DNA from: Amaranthus tricolor
Taxonomy: Eukaryota > Streptophyta > Magnoliopsida > Caryophyllales > Amaranthaceae
Assembly: GCF_026212465.1 (NCBI RefSeq)
Contig: NC_080050.1
Coordinates: 33,996,130 to 34,060,129 of the forward strand
DNA length: 64,000 nt
Direction of reading: 5' to 3'
Both the position numbers and the translations under genes were made by a program. The notes beneath the pieces are model-generated. The model had not been told where the DNA came from. It saw only the letters and a program-made list of their open reading frames with translations, and made no database searches. Shown piece after piece: positions 24,201-37,798 of this stretch (position 1 is the first letter of the stretch; every line of letters starts with the position of its first letter).

Positions 24201-27065
24201 TACATATTATTGTGTTGAAGTGGTTAGAATTTAAAATAATAGTTAGATGCTAGAAATTACGTTCTAAAGGTGTGATTTTAAGGGTTTTTAAGGTTTTTTA
24301 GCACTTAGACGAATAAATTAGCTTAAATTTGGTTTGTTTTGCACGAAACATGGAACAAAACACTCTTTGGTATAAATTATTGTGTTGAAGTGGTTAGAAT
24401 TGAAAATAATAGTCATATGATTGAAATTACGTGTTAAATTGCGATTTTATGTGTTTTTATGATTTTTTGGCACTTTCGCACATAAAGTAGCCCAAACTAT
24501 CGTTGGTTTGCACGAAAGTTGGCACACAACTCTATTTGTTATATATTATTGTATTGAAGTGGTTATAATATAAAATGATAGTTATATGCTAGAAATTACG
24601 TGCTAAAGGTGTGATTTTAAGGGTTTTTAAGCTTTTTTGGCACTTACACGAATAAAGTAGCTTAAATTTGATGTGTTTTATAGGAAATTTGGAACAAAAC
24701 CCTCTTTGGTATATATTATTGTGTTGAAGTGGTTAGAATTGAAAATAATAGTCATATTACAGAAATTACGTGTTATGTTGCGATTTTATGTGTTTTTATG
24801 CTTTTTTGGCACTTTCGCACATAAAGTAGCCCAAACTTGCTTTGTTTTACACGTAACTTGGCACACAACACTATTTGGTATATATTATTGTGTTGAAATG
24901 GTTAGAATTTAAAATCATAGTTATATGCTAGAAATTACGTTCTAAAGGTGTGATTTTAAGGGTTTTTAAGCTTTTTTGGCACTTACACGAATAAAGTAGC
25001 TTAAATTTGGTTTGTTTTGCACGAAACATGAAACAACACACTATTTGGTATATATTATTGTGTTGAAGTGGTTAGAATTTAAAATAATAGTCATATGATA
25101 GAAATTACGTGTTAAGTTGCGATTTGATGTGTTTTTAAGCTTTTTTGGCACTTTCGCACATAAAGTAGCCCAAACTTGCTTTGTTTTGCACGAAACTTGG
25201 CACACGGAACACTATTTGGTATATATTATTGTGTTGAAGTGGTTAGAATTTAAAATCATTGGTATAAGCTAGAAATTACGTTCTATAGGTGTGATTTTAA
25301 GGGTTTTTAAGCTTTTTTGGCACTTACACGAATAAATTAGCTTAAATTTGGTTTGTTTTGCACGAAACATGGAACAAAACACTCTTTGGTATATATTATT
25401 GTGTTGAAGTGGTTAGAATTGAAAATAATAGTCATATGATTGAAATTACGTGTTAAATTGCGATTTTACGTGTTTCTATGATTTTTTGGCACTTTCGCAC
25501 ATAAAGTAGCCCAAACTTGCGTTGTTTTTCACGAAAGTTGGCACAAAACACTATTTGGTATATATTATTGTGTTGAAGTGGTTAGAATTTAAAATGATAG
25601 TTATATGTTAGAAATTACGTGCTAAAGGTATGATTTTAAGGGTTTTTAAGCTTTTTTGGCACTTCCACAAATAAAGTAGCTTAAAGTTGGTATGTTTTGC
25701 ACGAAATTTGGAACAAAACACTCTTTGGTATATATTATTGTTTTGAAGTGGTTAGAATTGAAAATAATAGTCATATGATAGAAATTACGTGTTAAGTTGC
25801 GATTTTATTTGTTTTTAAGCTTTTTTGGCACTTTCGCACATAAGGTAGCCCAAACTTGGTTTGTTTTGCACGTAACTTGGCACACGCAACACTATTTGGT
25901 ATATATTATTGTGTTGAAGTGGTTAGAATTTAAAATCATTGATATATGCTAGAAATTACGTTCTATAGGTGTGATTTTAAGGGTTTTTAAGCTTTTTTGG
26001 CACTTACACGAATAAATTAGCTTAAATTTGGTTTGTTTTGCACGAAACATGGAACAGAAAACTCTTTGGTATATATTATTGTGTTGAAGTGGTTAGAATT
26101 GAAAATAATAGTCATATGATTGAAATTACGTGTTAAATTGCGATTTTATGTGTTTTTAAGATTTTTTGGCACTTTCGCACATAAAGTAGCCCAAACTTGC
26201 GTTGTTTTTCACGAAAGTTGGCACAAAACACTATTTGGTATATATTATTGTGTTGAAGTGGTTAGAATTTAAAATGATAGTTATATGTTAGAAATTATGT
26301 GCTAAAGGTATGATTTTAAGGGTTTTTAAGCTCTTTTGGCACTTCCACAAATAAAGTAGCTTAAATTTGATATGTTTTGCACGAAATTTGGAACAAAACA
26401 CTCTTTGGTATATATTATTGTTTTGAAGTGGTTAGATTTGAAAATAATAGTCATATGATAGAAATTACGTGTTAAGTTGCGATTTTATGCGTTTTTAAGC
26501 TTTTTTGGCACTTTCGCACATAAACTAGCCCAAACTTGCTTTGTTTTGCACGTAACTTGGCACAGAACACTATTTGGTACATATTATTGTGTTGAAGTGG
26601 TTAGAATTTAAAATAATAGTTAGATGCTAGAAATTACGTTCTAAAGGTGTGATTTTAAGGGTTTTTAAGGTTTTTTAGCACTTAGACGAATAAATTAGCT
26701 TAAATTTGGTTTGTTTTGCACGAAACATGGAACAAAACACTCTTTGGTATAAATTATTGTGTTGAAGTGGTTAGAATTGAAAATAATAGTCATATGATTG
26801 AAATTACGTGTTAAATTGCGATTTTATGTGTTTTTATGATTTTTTGGCACTTTCGCACATAAAGTAGCCCAAACTATCGTTGGTTTGCACGAAAGTTGGC
26901 ACACAACTCTATTTGTTATATATTATTGTATTGAAGTGGTTATAATATAAAATGATAGTTATATGCTAGAAATTACGTGCTAAAGGTGTGATTTTAAGGG
27001 TTTTTAAGCTTTTTTGGCACTTACACGAATAAAGTAGCTTAAATTTGATGTGTTTTATAGGAAAT
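21290..27065 (-). repeat. 1697-bp ten-monomer higher-order repeat, about three copies
   Basis: The marker GAAATTTTGAAC or GAAATTTGGAAC preceded by TTTTATAG, together with ACCCTC, lies near 21290, 22985 and 24680 (spacing about 1697) and again near 27058 (spacing 2377). 2377 is 1697 plus 680, so the last copy contains four extra monomers. Inside, GGTACATATT, GTTAGATGCTAG, TTTTTAGCACTTAGACG and TTTGTTATATATT recur in fixed order. The second copy carries a different segment around 23400-23600 (TTTTATTTGTTTTTAAG, ATTGATATATGC), which matches 25800-25960, so segments have been exchanged between copies. Confidence 0.85.
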
Positions 27066-29085
27066 TTGGAACACAACCCTCTTTGGTATATATTATTGTG
27101 TTGAAGTGGTTAGAATTGAAAATAATAGTCATATTACAGAAATTACGTGTTATGTTGCGATTTTATGTGTTTTTATGCTTTTTTGGCACTTTCGCACATA
27201 AAGTAGCCCAAACTTGCTTTGTTTTACACGTAACTTGGCACACAACACTATTTGGTATATATTATTGTGTTGAAATGGTTAGAATTTAAAATCATAGTTA
27301 TATGCTAGAAATTACGTTCTAAAGGTGTGATTTTAATGGTTTTTAAGCTTTTTTGGCACTTACACGAATAAAGTAGCATAAATTTGGTATGTTTTGCACG
27401 AAATTTGGAACAAAAAACTTTTTGGTATATATTATTTTGTTGAAGTGGTTAGAATTGAAAATAATAGTCCTATGCTAGAAATTACGTGTTAAGTTGCGAG
27501 TTGTTGTGTTTTTAAGCTTTTTTGGCACTTTCGCACATAAAGTAGCCCAAACTTGCTTTGTTTTGCACAAAACTTGGCACACAACACTATTTGGTATATA
27601 TTATTGCGTTGAAGTGGTTAGAATTTAAAATGATAGTTATATGTTAGAAATTACGTGCTAAAGGTATGATTTTAAGGTTTTTTAAGCTTTTTTGGCACTT
27701 CCACAAATTAAGTAGCTTAAATTTGATATGTTTTGCACGAAATTTGGAACAAAACACTCTTTGGTATATATTATTGTTTTGAAGTGGTTGGAATTGAAAA
27801 TAATAGTCATATGATAGAAATTACGTGTTAAGTTGCGATTTGATGTGTTTTTAAGCTTTTTTGGCACTTTCGCACATAAAGTAGCCCAAACTTGCTTTGT
27901 TTTGCATGAAACTTGGCACACCGCAACACTATTTGGTATATATTATTGTGTTGAAGTGGTTAGAATTTAAAATCATTGGTATATGCTAGAAATTACGTTC
28001 TATAGGTGTGATTTTAAGGGTTTTTAAGCTTTTTTGGCACTTACACGAATAAAGTAGCTTAAATTTGATGTGTTTTATAGGAAATTTGGAACAAAACCCT
28101 CTTTGGTATATATTATTGTGTTGAAGTGGTTAGAATTTAAAATAATAGTCATATTACAGAAATTACGTGTTATGTTGCGATTTTATGTGTTTTTATGCTT
28201 TTTTGGCACTTTCGCACATAAAGTAGCCCAAACTTGCTTTGTTTTACACGTAACTTGGCACACAACACTATTTGGTATATATTATTGTGTTGAAATGGTT
28301 AGAATTTAAAATCATAGTTATATGCTAGAAATTACGTTCTAAAGGTGTGATTTTAATGGTTTTTAAGCTTTTTTGGCACTTACACGAATAAAGTAGCATA
28401 AATTTGGTATGTTTTGCACGAAATTTGGAACAAAAAACTTTTTGGTATATATTATTTTGTTGAAGTGGTTAGAATTGAAAATAATAGTCCTATGCTAGAA
28501 ATTACGTGTTAAGTTGCGAGTTGTTGTGTTTTTAAGGTTTTTTGGCACTTTCGCACATAAAGTAGCCCAAACTTGCTTTGTTTTGCACAAAACATGGCAC
28601 ACAACACTATTTGGTATATATTATTGTGTTGAAGTGGTTAGAATTTAAAATGATAGTTATATGTTAGAAATTACGTGCTAAAGGTATGATTTTATGGTTT
28701 TTTAAGCTTTTTTGGCACTTCCACAAATTAAGTAGCTTAAATTTGATATGTTTTGCACGAAATTTGGAACAAAACACTCTTTGGTATATATTATTGTTTT
28801 GAAGTGGTTGGAATTGAAAATAATAGTCATATGATAGAAATTACGTGTTAAGTTGCGATTTGATGTGTTTTTAAGCTTTTTTGGCACTTTCGCACATAAA
28901 GTAGCCCAAACTTGCTTTGTTTTGCACGAAACTTGGCACACGCAACACTATTTGGTATATATTATTGTGTTGAAGTGGTTAGAATTTAAAATCATTGGTA
29001 TATGCTAGAAATTACGTTCTATAGGTGTGATTTTAAGGGTTTTTAAGCTTTTTTGGCACTTACACGAATAAATTAGCTTAAATTT
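27049..29085 (-). repeat. 1020-bp tandem duplication (6 monomers)
   Basis: About 27049-28068 is repeated at about 28069-29085 with few substitutions, for example ACACAACCCTC against ACAAAACCCTC. Shared markers are GTTGCGAGTTGTTGTG, AATAGTCCTATGCTAG, CACTTCCACAAATTAAG and CACACCGCAACAC or CACACGCAACAC. Part of the same unit (TAATAGTCCTATGC with CAAATTAAG) reappears once at about 30830-31180, displaced from the pair. Confidence 0.85.
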
Positions 29086-30000
29086 GGTTTGTTTTGCACG
29101 AAACATGGAACAAAACACTCTTTGGTATATATTATTGTCTTGAAGTGGTTAGAATTGAAAATAATAGTCATATGATTGAAATTACGTGTTAAATTGCGAT
29201 TTTACGTGTTTTTATGATTTTTTGGCACTTTCGCACATAAAGTAGCCCAAACATGCGTTGTTTTTCACGAAAGTTGGCACAAAACACTATTTGGTATATA
29301 TTATTGTGTTGAAGTGGTTAGAATTTAAAATGATAGTTATATGTTAGAAATTACGTGCTAAAGGTATGATTTTAAGGGTTTTTAAGCTTTTTTGGCACTT
29401 CCACAAATAAAGTAGCTTAAATTTGATATGTTTTGCACGAAATTTGGAACAAAACACTCTTTGGTATATATTATTGTTTTGAAGTGGTTAGAATTGAAAA
29501 TAATAGTCATATGATAGAAATTACGTGTTAAGTTGCGATTTTATTTGTTTTTAAGCTATTTTGGCACTTTCGCACATAAGGTAGCCCAAACTTGGTTTGT
29601 TTTGCACGTAACTTGGCACACGCAACACTATTTGGTATATATTATTGTGTTGAAGTGGTTAGAATTTAAAATCATTGATATATGCTAGAAATTACGTTCT
29701 ATAGGTGTGATTTTAAGGGTTTTTAAGCTTTTTTGGCACTTACACGAATAAATTAGCTTAAATTTGGTTTGTTTTGCACGAAACATGGAACAAAAAACTC
29801 TTTGGTATATATTATTGTGTTGAAGTGGTTAGAATTGAAAATAATAGTCATATGATTGAAATTACGTGTTAAATTGCGATTTTATGTGTTTTTAAGATTT
29901 TTTGGCACTTTCGCACATAAAGTAGCCCAAACTTGCGTTGTTTTTCACGAAAGTTGGCACAAAACACTATTTGGTATATATTATTGTGTTGAAGTGGTTA

Positions 30001-30060
30001 GAATTTAAAATGATAGTTATATGTTAGAGTTTAAAATCATTGTTATATTCTAGAAATTAC
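30001..30060 (-). repeat. A monomer enlarged by about 27 bp
   Basis: An A unit reads GAATTTAAAATGATAG to ATATGTTAG and then, instead of AAATTACG, restarts at AGTTTAAAATCATTG and runs to TATATTCTAG before AAATTACG. The inserted variant resembles a unit near 31217-31245 (TTAGAGTTTAAAATGATTG, TATATTCTAG). Both donor and acceptor contain TTAG at the join, consistent with a jump at short microhomology. Confidence 0.75.
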
Positions 30061-32400
30061 GTTATATAGGTGTGATTTTAAAGGTTTTTAAGCTTTTTTG
30101 GCACTCCCACAAATAAAGTAGCTTAAATTTGATATGTTTTGCAAGAAATTTGGAACAAAACACTCTTAGGTATATATTATTGTTTTGAAGTGGTTAGAAT
30201 TGAAAATAATAGTCATATGATAGAAATTACGTGTTAAGTTGCGATTTTATGTGTTTTTAAGCTTTTTTGGCACTTTCGCACATAAGGTAGCCCAAACTTG
30301 CTTTGTTTTGCACGTAACTTGGCACACGCAACACTATTTGGTATATATTATTGTGTTGAAGTGGTTAGAATTTAAAATCATTGATATATGCTAGAAATGA
30401 CGTTCTATAGGTGTGATTTTTAGGGTTTTTAAGCTTTTTTGGCACATACACGAATAAATTAGCTTAAATTTGGTTTGTTTTGCACGAAACATGGAACAAA
30501 ACACTCTTTGTCATATATTAATGTGTTGAAGTGGTTAGAATTGAATATAATAGTCATATGATTGAAATTACGTGTTAAGTTGCGATTTTTTGTGTTTTTA
30601 TGCTTTTTTGGTACTTTTGCACATAAAGTAGCCCAAACTTGCGTTGTTTTGCATGAAACTTGGCACACAACACTATTTGGTATATATTATTGTGTTGAAG
30701 TGGTTAGAATTTAAAATGATAGTTATATGCTAGAAATTACGTGCTACAGGTGTGATTTTAATGGTTTTTAAGCTTTTTTGGCACTTACACGAATAAAGTA
30801 GCATAAATTTGGTATGTTTTGCAAGAAATTTGGAACAAAAAACTTTTTGGTATATATTATTTTGTTGAAGTGGTTAGAATTGAAAATAATAGTCCTATGC
30901 TAGAAATTACGTGTTAAGTTGCGAGTTGTTGTGTTCTTAAGCTTTTTTGGCACTTCCACAAATTAAGTAGCTTAAATTTGATATGTTTTGCACGAAATTT
31001 GGAACAAAACACTCTTTGGTATATATTATTGTTTTGAAGTGGTTGGAATTGAAAATAATAGTCATATGATAGAAATTACGTGTTAAGTTGCGATTTGATG
31101 TGTTTTTAAGCTTTTTTGGCACTTTCGCACATAAAGTAGCCCAAACTTGCTTTGTTTTGCACGAAACTTGGCACACGCAACATTATTTTGTATATATTAT
31201 TGTGTTGAAGTGGTTAGAGTTTAAAATGATTGTTATATTCTAGAAATTACGTTCTATAGGTGTGATATTAAAGGTTTTTAAGCTTTTTTGGCACTTACAC
31301 GAATAAATTAGCTTAAATTTGGTTTGTTGTGCACGAAACATGGAAAAAAACACTCTTTGTCATATATTATTGTTTTGAAGTGGTTAGAATTGAATATAAT
31401 AGTCATATGATTGAAATTACGTGTTAAGTTGCAATTTTTTTTGTGTTTTTATGCTTTTTTCGTACTTTCGCACATAAAGTAGCCCAAACTTGCGTTGTTT
31501 TGCATGAAACTTGGCACACAACACTATTTGGTATATATATTGTGTTGAAGTGGTTAGAAATTAAAATGATAGTTATATGTTAGAAATTACGTGCTAAAGG
31601 TGTGATTTTAAGGGTTTTTAAGCTTTTTTGGCACTTACGCGAATAAAGTAGCTTAAATTGGATATGTTTTGCACGAAATTTGGAACAAAACACTCTTTGG
31701 TATATATTATTGTTTTGAAGTGGTTAGAATTGAAAATAATAGTCATATGATAGAAATTACGTGTTAAGTTGCGATTTTATGCGTTTTTAAGCTTTTTTGG
31801 CACTTTCGCACATAAAGTAGCCCAAACTTGCTTTGCTTTGCACGTAACTTGGCACACAACACTATTTGGTATATGTTATTGTGTTGAAGTGGTTAGAATT
31901 TAAAATCATAGTTATATGCTAGAAATTACGTTATAAAGGTGTGATTTTAAGGGTTTTAAAGCTTTTTTGGCACTTACACGAATAAATTAGCTTAAATTTG
32001 GTTTGTTTTGCACGAAACATGGAACAACACACTCTTTGGTATATATTATTGTGTTGAAGTGGTTATAATTGAAAACAATAGTCATATGATAGAAATTACG
32101 TGTTATGTTGAGATTTGATGTGGTATTAAGCTTTTTTGGCACCTTCGCACATAAAGTAGCCCAAACTTGCTTTGTTTTGCACGAAACTTAGCACACAACA
32201 CTATTTGGTATATATTATTGTGTTGAAGTGGTTAGAATTTAAAATCATTGTTATATGCTAGAAATTACGTTCTATAGGTGTGATTTTAAGGGTTTTTAAG
32301 CTTTTTTGGCACTTATACGAATAAATTAGCTTAAATTTGGTTTGTTTTGCACGAAACATGGAACAAAACACACTTTGGTATATATTATTGTGTTGAAGTG

Positions 32401-32738
32401 GTTAGAATTGAAAATAATAGTCATATGATAGAAATTACGTGTTAACTTGCGATTATATGTGTTTTTAAGCTTTTTTTGCACTTTCGCACATAAAGTAGCC
32501 CAAACTTGCTTTGTTTTGCACGTAACTTGGCACACAACACTATTTGGTATATATTATTGTGTTGAAGTGGTTAGAATTGAAAATAATAGTCATATGATAG
32601 AAATTACGTGTTAACTTGCGATTATATGTGTTTTTAAGCTTTTTTTGCACTTTCGCACATAAAGTAGCCCAAACTTGCTTTGTTTTGCACGTAACTTGGC
32701 ACACAACACTATTTGGTATATATTATTGTGTTGAAGTG
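32401..32738 (-). repeat. Single-monomer (169-bp) duplication breaking A-B alternation
   Basis: 32401-32569 and 32570-32738 appear identical: the B core with GTTAACTTGCGATTATATG and CTTTTTTTGCAC is read twice in a row with no A core between. The switch lies in the block shared by A and B (TTATTGTGTTGAAGTGGTTA), so a one-monomer-out-of-register exchange explains it. The extra monomer also shifts the otherwise 1017-bp spacing of the GTTGAGATTTGATG marker to about 1185 bp across this region. Confidence 0.85.
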
Positions 32739-33372
32739 GTTAGAATTTAAAATGATAGTTATATGCTAGAAATTACGTGCTAAAGGTGTGATTTTAAGGG
32801 TTTTTATGCTTTTTGGCACTTACACGAATAAAGAAGCTTAAATTTGGTTTGTTTTGCACGAAACATGAAACAAAACACTCTTTGGTATATATTATTGTGT
32901 TGAAGTGGTTAGAATTGAAAATAATAGTCATATGATTGAAATTGCGTGTTAAATTACGATTTTATGTGTTTTTAAGCTTTTTTGGTACTTTCGCACATAA
33001 AGTAGCCCAAACTTGCGTTGTTTTTCACTAAAGTTGGCACACAACAGTATTTGGTATATATTATTGTGTTGAAGTGGTTAGAATTTAAAATGATAGTTAT
33101 ATGCTAGAAATTACGTGCTAAAGGTGTGATTTTAAGGGTTTTTAAGCTTTTTTGGCACTTACACAAATAAAGTAGCTTAAAGTTGGTATGTTTTGCACGA
33201 AATTTGGAACAAAACACTCTTTGGTATATATTATTGTTTTGAAGTGGTTAGAATTGAAAATAATAGTCATATGATAGAAATTACGTGTTAAGTTGCGATT
33301 TTATGTGTTTTTAAGCTTTTTTGGCACTTTCGCACATAAAGTAGCCCAAACTTGCTTTGTTTTGCACGTAAC

Positions 33373-34310
33373 TTGGCACACAACACTATTTGGTATATCT
33401 TATTGTGTTGATGTGGTTAGAATTTAAAATCAAAGTTATATGCTAGAAATTACGTTCTAAAGGTGTGATTTTAAGGGTTTTTAAGCTTTTTTGGCACTTA
33501 CACGAATAAATTAGCTTAAATTTGGTTTGTTTTGCACGAAACATGGAACAACACACTCTTTGGTATATATTATTGTGTTGAAGTGGTTATAATTGAAAAC
33601 AATAGTCATATGATAGAAATTACGTGTTATGTTGAGATTTGATGTGGTATTAAGCTTTTTTGGCACCTTCGCACATAAAGTAGCCCAAACTTGCTTTGTT
33701 TTGCACGAAACTTGGCACACAACACTATTTGGTATATATTATTGTGTTGAAGTGGTTAGAATTTAAAATCATTGTTATATGCTAGAAATTACGTTCTATA
33801 GGTGTGATTTTAAGGGGTCTTAAGCTTTTTTGGCACTTACACGAATAAATTAGCTTAAATTTGGTTTGTTTTGCACGAAACATGGAACAAAACACTCTTT
33901 GCTATATATTATTGTGTTGAAGGGGTTAGAATTGAAAATAATAGTCATATGATTGAAATTACGTGTTAAATTGCGATTTTATGTATTTTTAAGCTTTTTT
34001 GGCACTATCACACATAAAGTAGCCCAAACTTGCGTTGTTTTTCATGAAAGTTGGCACACAACACTATTTGGCATATATTATTGTGTTGAAGTGGTTAGAA
34101 ATTAAAATGATAGTTATATGTTAGAAATTACGTGCTAAAGGTGTTATTTTAAGGGTTTTTAAGCTTTTTTGGCACTTACACGAATAAAGTAGCTTAAATT
34201 GGATATGTTTTGCACGAAATTTGGAACAAAACACTCTTTGGTATATATTATTGTTTTGAAGTGGTTAGAATTGAAAATAATAGTCATATGATAGAAATTA
34301 CGTGTTAAGT
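33373..34310 (-). repeat. Segment shared with 42352-43287 (copy 1)
   Basis: The segment starts near the rare variant GGTATATCTTATTGTG with TTGATGTGG and AAATCAAAG, and runs through GTTGAGATTTGATG, TTTGCTATATATT, GAAGGGGTTAG and CACTATCACACAT. It matches 42352-43287 at an offset of 8979 bp. The second copy is cut by the N gap at 43288, so the shared length could be longer. Confidence 0.75.
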
Positions 34311-35425
34311 TGCGATTTTATGCGTTTTTAAGCTTTTTTGGAACTTTCGCACATAAAGTAGCCCAAACTTGCTTTGCTTTGCACGTAACTTGGCACACAA
34401 CACTATTTGGTATATGTTATTGTGTTGAAGTGGTTAGAATTTAAAATCATAGTTATATGATAGAAATTACGTTATAAAGGTGTGATTTTAAGGGTTTTTA
34501 AGCTTTTTTGGCACTTACACGAATAAATTAGCTTAAATTTGGTTTGTTTTGCACGAAACATGGAACAACACACTCTTTGGTATATATTATTGTGTTGAAG
34601 TGGTTATAATTGAAAACAATAGTCATATGATAGAAATTACGTGTTATGTTGAGATTTGATGTGGTATTAAGCTTTTTTGGCACCTTCGCACATAAAGTAG
34701 CCCAAACTTGCTTTGTTTTGCACGAAACTTGGCACACAACACTATTTGGTATATATTATTGTGTTGAAGTGGTTAGAATTTAAAATCATTGTTATATGCT
34801 AGTAATTACGTTCTATAGGTGTGATTTTAAGGGTTTTTAAGCTTTTTTGGCACTTACACGAATAAATTAGCTTAAATTTGGTTTGTTTTGCACGAAACAT
34901 GGAACAAAACACACTTTGGTATATATTATTGTGTTGAAGTGGTTAGAATTGAAAATAATAGTCATATGATAGAAATTACGTGTTAACTTGCGATTATATG
35001 TGTTTTTAAGCTTTTTTTTGCACTTTCGCACATAAAGTAGCCCAAACTTGCTTTGTTTTGCACGTAACTTGGCACAGAACACTATTTGGTATATATTATT
35101 GTGTTGAAGTGGTTAGAATTTAAAATGATAGTTATATGCTTGAAATTACGTGCTAAAGGTGTGATTTTAAGGGTTTTTAAGCTTTTTTGGCACTTACACA
35201 AATAAAGTAGCTTAAATTTTGTATGTTTTGCACGAACTTTGGAACAAAACACTCTTTGGTATATATTAATTTTTTGAAGTGGTTACAATTGAAAATAATA
35301 GTCATATGATAAAAATTACGTGTTAAGTTGCGATTTTATGTGTTTTTAAACTTTTTTGGCACTTTCGCACATAAAGTAGCCCAAACTTGCTTTGTTTTGC
35401 ACGAAACTTGGCACACAACACTATT

Positions 35426-37798
35426 TGGTATATATTATTGTGTTGAAGTGGTTAGAATTTAAAATCATAGTTATATGCTAGAAATTACGTGCTAAAGGTG
35501 TGATTTTAAGGGTTTTTATGCTTTTTGGCACTTACACGAATAAAGTAGCTTACATTTGGTTTGTTTTGCACGAAACATGAAACAAAACACTCTTTGGTAT
35601 ATATTATTGTGTTGAAGTGGTTAGAATTGAAAATAATAGTCATATGATTGAAATTGCGTGTTAAATTACGATTTTATGTGTTTTTAAGCTTTTTTGGCAC
35701 TTTCGCACATAAAGTAGCCCAAACTTGCTTTGTTTTGCACGAAACTTGGCACACAACACTATTTGGTATATATTATTGTGTTGAAGTGGTTAGAATTTAA
35801 AATCATAGTTATATGCTAGAAATTACGTGCTAAAGGTGTGATTTTAAGGGTTTTTATGCTTTTTGGCACTTACACGAATAAAGTAGCTTAAATTTGGTTT
35901 GTTTTGCACGAAACATGAAACAAAACACTCTTTGGTATATATTATTGTGTTGAAGTGGTTAGAATTGAAAATAATAGTCATATGATTGAAATTGCGTGTT
36001 AAATTACGATTTTATGTGTTTTTAAGCTTTTTTGGCACTTTCGCACATAAAGTAGCCCAAACTTGCGTTTTTTTTCACTAAAGTTGGCACACAACACTAT
36101 TTGGTATATATTATTGTGTTGAAGTGGTTAGAATTTAAAATGATAGTTATATGCTAGAAATTACGTGCTAAAGGTGTGATTTTAAGGGTTTTTATGCTTT
36201 TTTGGCACTTACACAAATAAAGTAGCTTAAAGTTGGTATGTTTTGCACGAAATTTGGAACAAAACACTCTTTGGTATATATTATTGTTTTGAAGTGGTTA
36301 GAATTGAAAATAATAGTCATATGATAGAAATTACGTGTTAAGTTGCGATTTTATGCGTTTTTAAGCTTTTTTGGCACTTTCGCACATAAAGTAGCCCAAA
36401 CTTGCTTTGTTTTGCACGTAACTTGGCACACAACACTATTTGGTATATATTATTGTGTTGAAGTGGTTAGAATTTAAAATGATAGTTATATGCTAGAAAT
36501 TACGTGCTAAAGGTGTGATTTTAAGGGTTTTTAAGCTTTTTTGGCACTTACACAAATAAAGTAGCTTAAATTTTGTATGTTTTGCACGAACTTTGGAACA
36601 AAACACTCTTTGGTATATATTATTGTGTTGAAGTGGTTACAATTGAAAATAATAGTCATATGATAGAAATTACGTGTTAAGTTGCGATTTTATGTGTTTT
36701 TAAACTTTTTTGGCACTTTCGCACATAAAGTAGCCCAAACTTGCTTTGTTTTGCACGAAACTTGGCACACAACACTATTTGGTATATATTATTGTGTTGA
36801 AGTGGTTAGAATTTAAAATCATAGTTATATGCTAGAAATTACGTGCTAAAGGTGTGATTTTAAGGGTTTTTATGCTTTTTGGCACTTACACGAATAAAGT
36901 AGCTTAAATTTGGTTTGTTTTGCACGAAACATGAAACAAAACACTCTTTGGTATATATTATTGTGTTGAAGTGGTTAGAATTGAAAATAATAGTCATATG
37001 ATTGAAATTGCGTGTTAAATTTCGATTTTATGTGTTTTTAAGCTTTTTTGGCACTTTCGCACATAAAGTAGCCCAAACTTGCTTTGTTTTGCACGAAACT
37101 TGGCACACAACACTATTTGGTATATATTATTGTGTTGAAGTGGTTAGAATTTAAAATCATAGTTATATGCTAGAAATTACGTGCTAAAGGTGTGATTTTA
37201 AGGGTTTTTATGCTTTTTGGCACTTACACGAATAAAGTAGCTTAAATTTGGATTGTTTTGCACGAAACATGAAAAAAAACACTCTTTGGTATATATTATT
37301 GTGTTGAAGTGGTTAGAATTGAAAATAATAGTCATATGATTGAAATTGCGTGTTAAATTACGATTTTATGTGTTTTTAAGCTTTTTTGGCATTTTCGCAC
37401 ATAAAGTAGCCCAAACTTGCGTTGTTTTTCACTAAAGTTGGCACACAACACTATTTGGTATATATTATTGTGTTGAAGTGGTTAGAATTTAAGATGATAG
37501 TTATATGCTAGAAATTACGTGCTAAAGGTGTGATTTTAAGGGTTTTTAAGCTTTTTTGGCACTTACACAAATAAAGTAGCTTAAAGTTGGTATGTTTTGC
37601 ACGAAATTTGGAACAAAACACTCTTTGGTATATATTATTGTTTTGAAGTGGTTAGAATTGAAAATAATAGTCATATGATAGAAATTACGTGTTAAGTTGC
37701 GATTTTATGCGTTTTTAAGCTTTTTTGGCACTTTCGCACATAAAGTAGCCCAAACTTGCTTTGTTTTGCACGTAACTTGGCACACAACACTATTTGGT
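35426..37798 (-). repeat. 2.37-kb segmental duplication, copy 1
   Basis: This segment matches 40000-42372 at an offset of about 4574 bp, including the single variants GCTTACATTTGG (35551 and 40125), GAAATTGCGTG, TTTAAGATGATAG and GGATTGTTTTGCACG. It is itself built of a 1354-bp (8-monomer) repeat: the short form TTTTTATGCTTTTTGGCAC occurs near 35521, 35859, 36875 and 37213, spacings 338, 1016 and 338. Fourteen monomers are involved. Confidence 0.82.
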
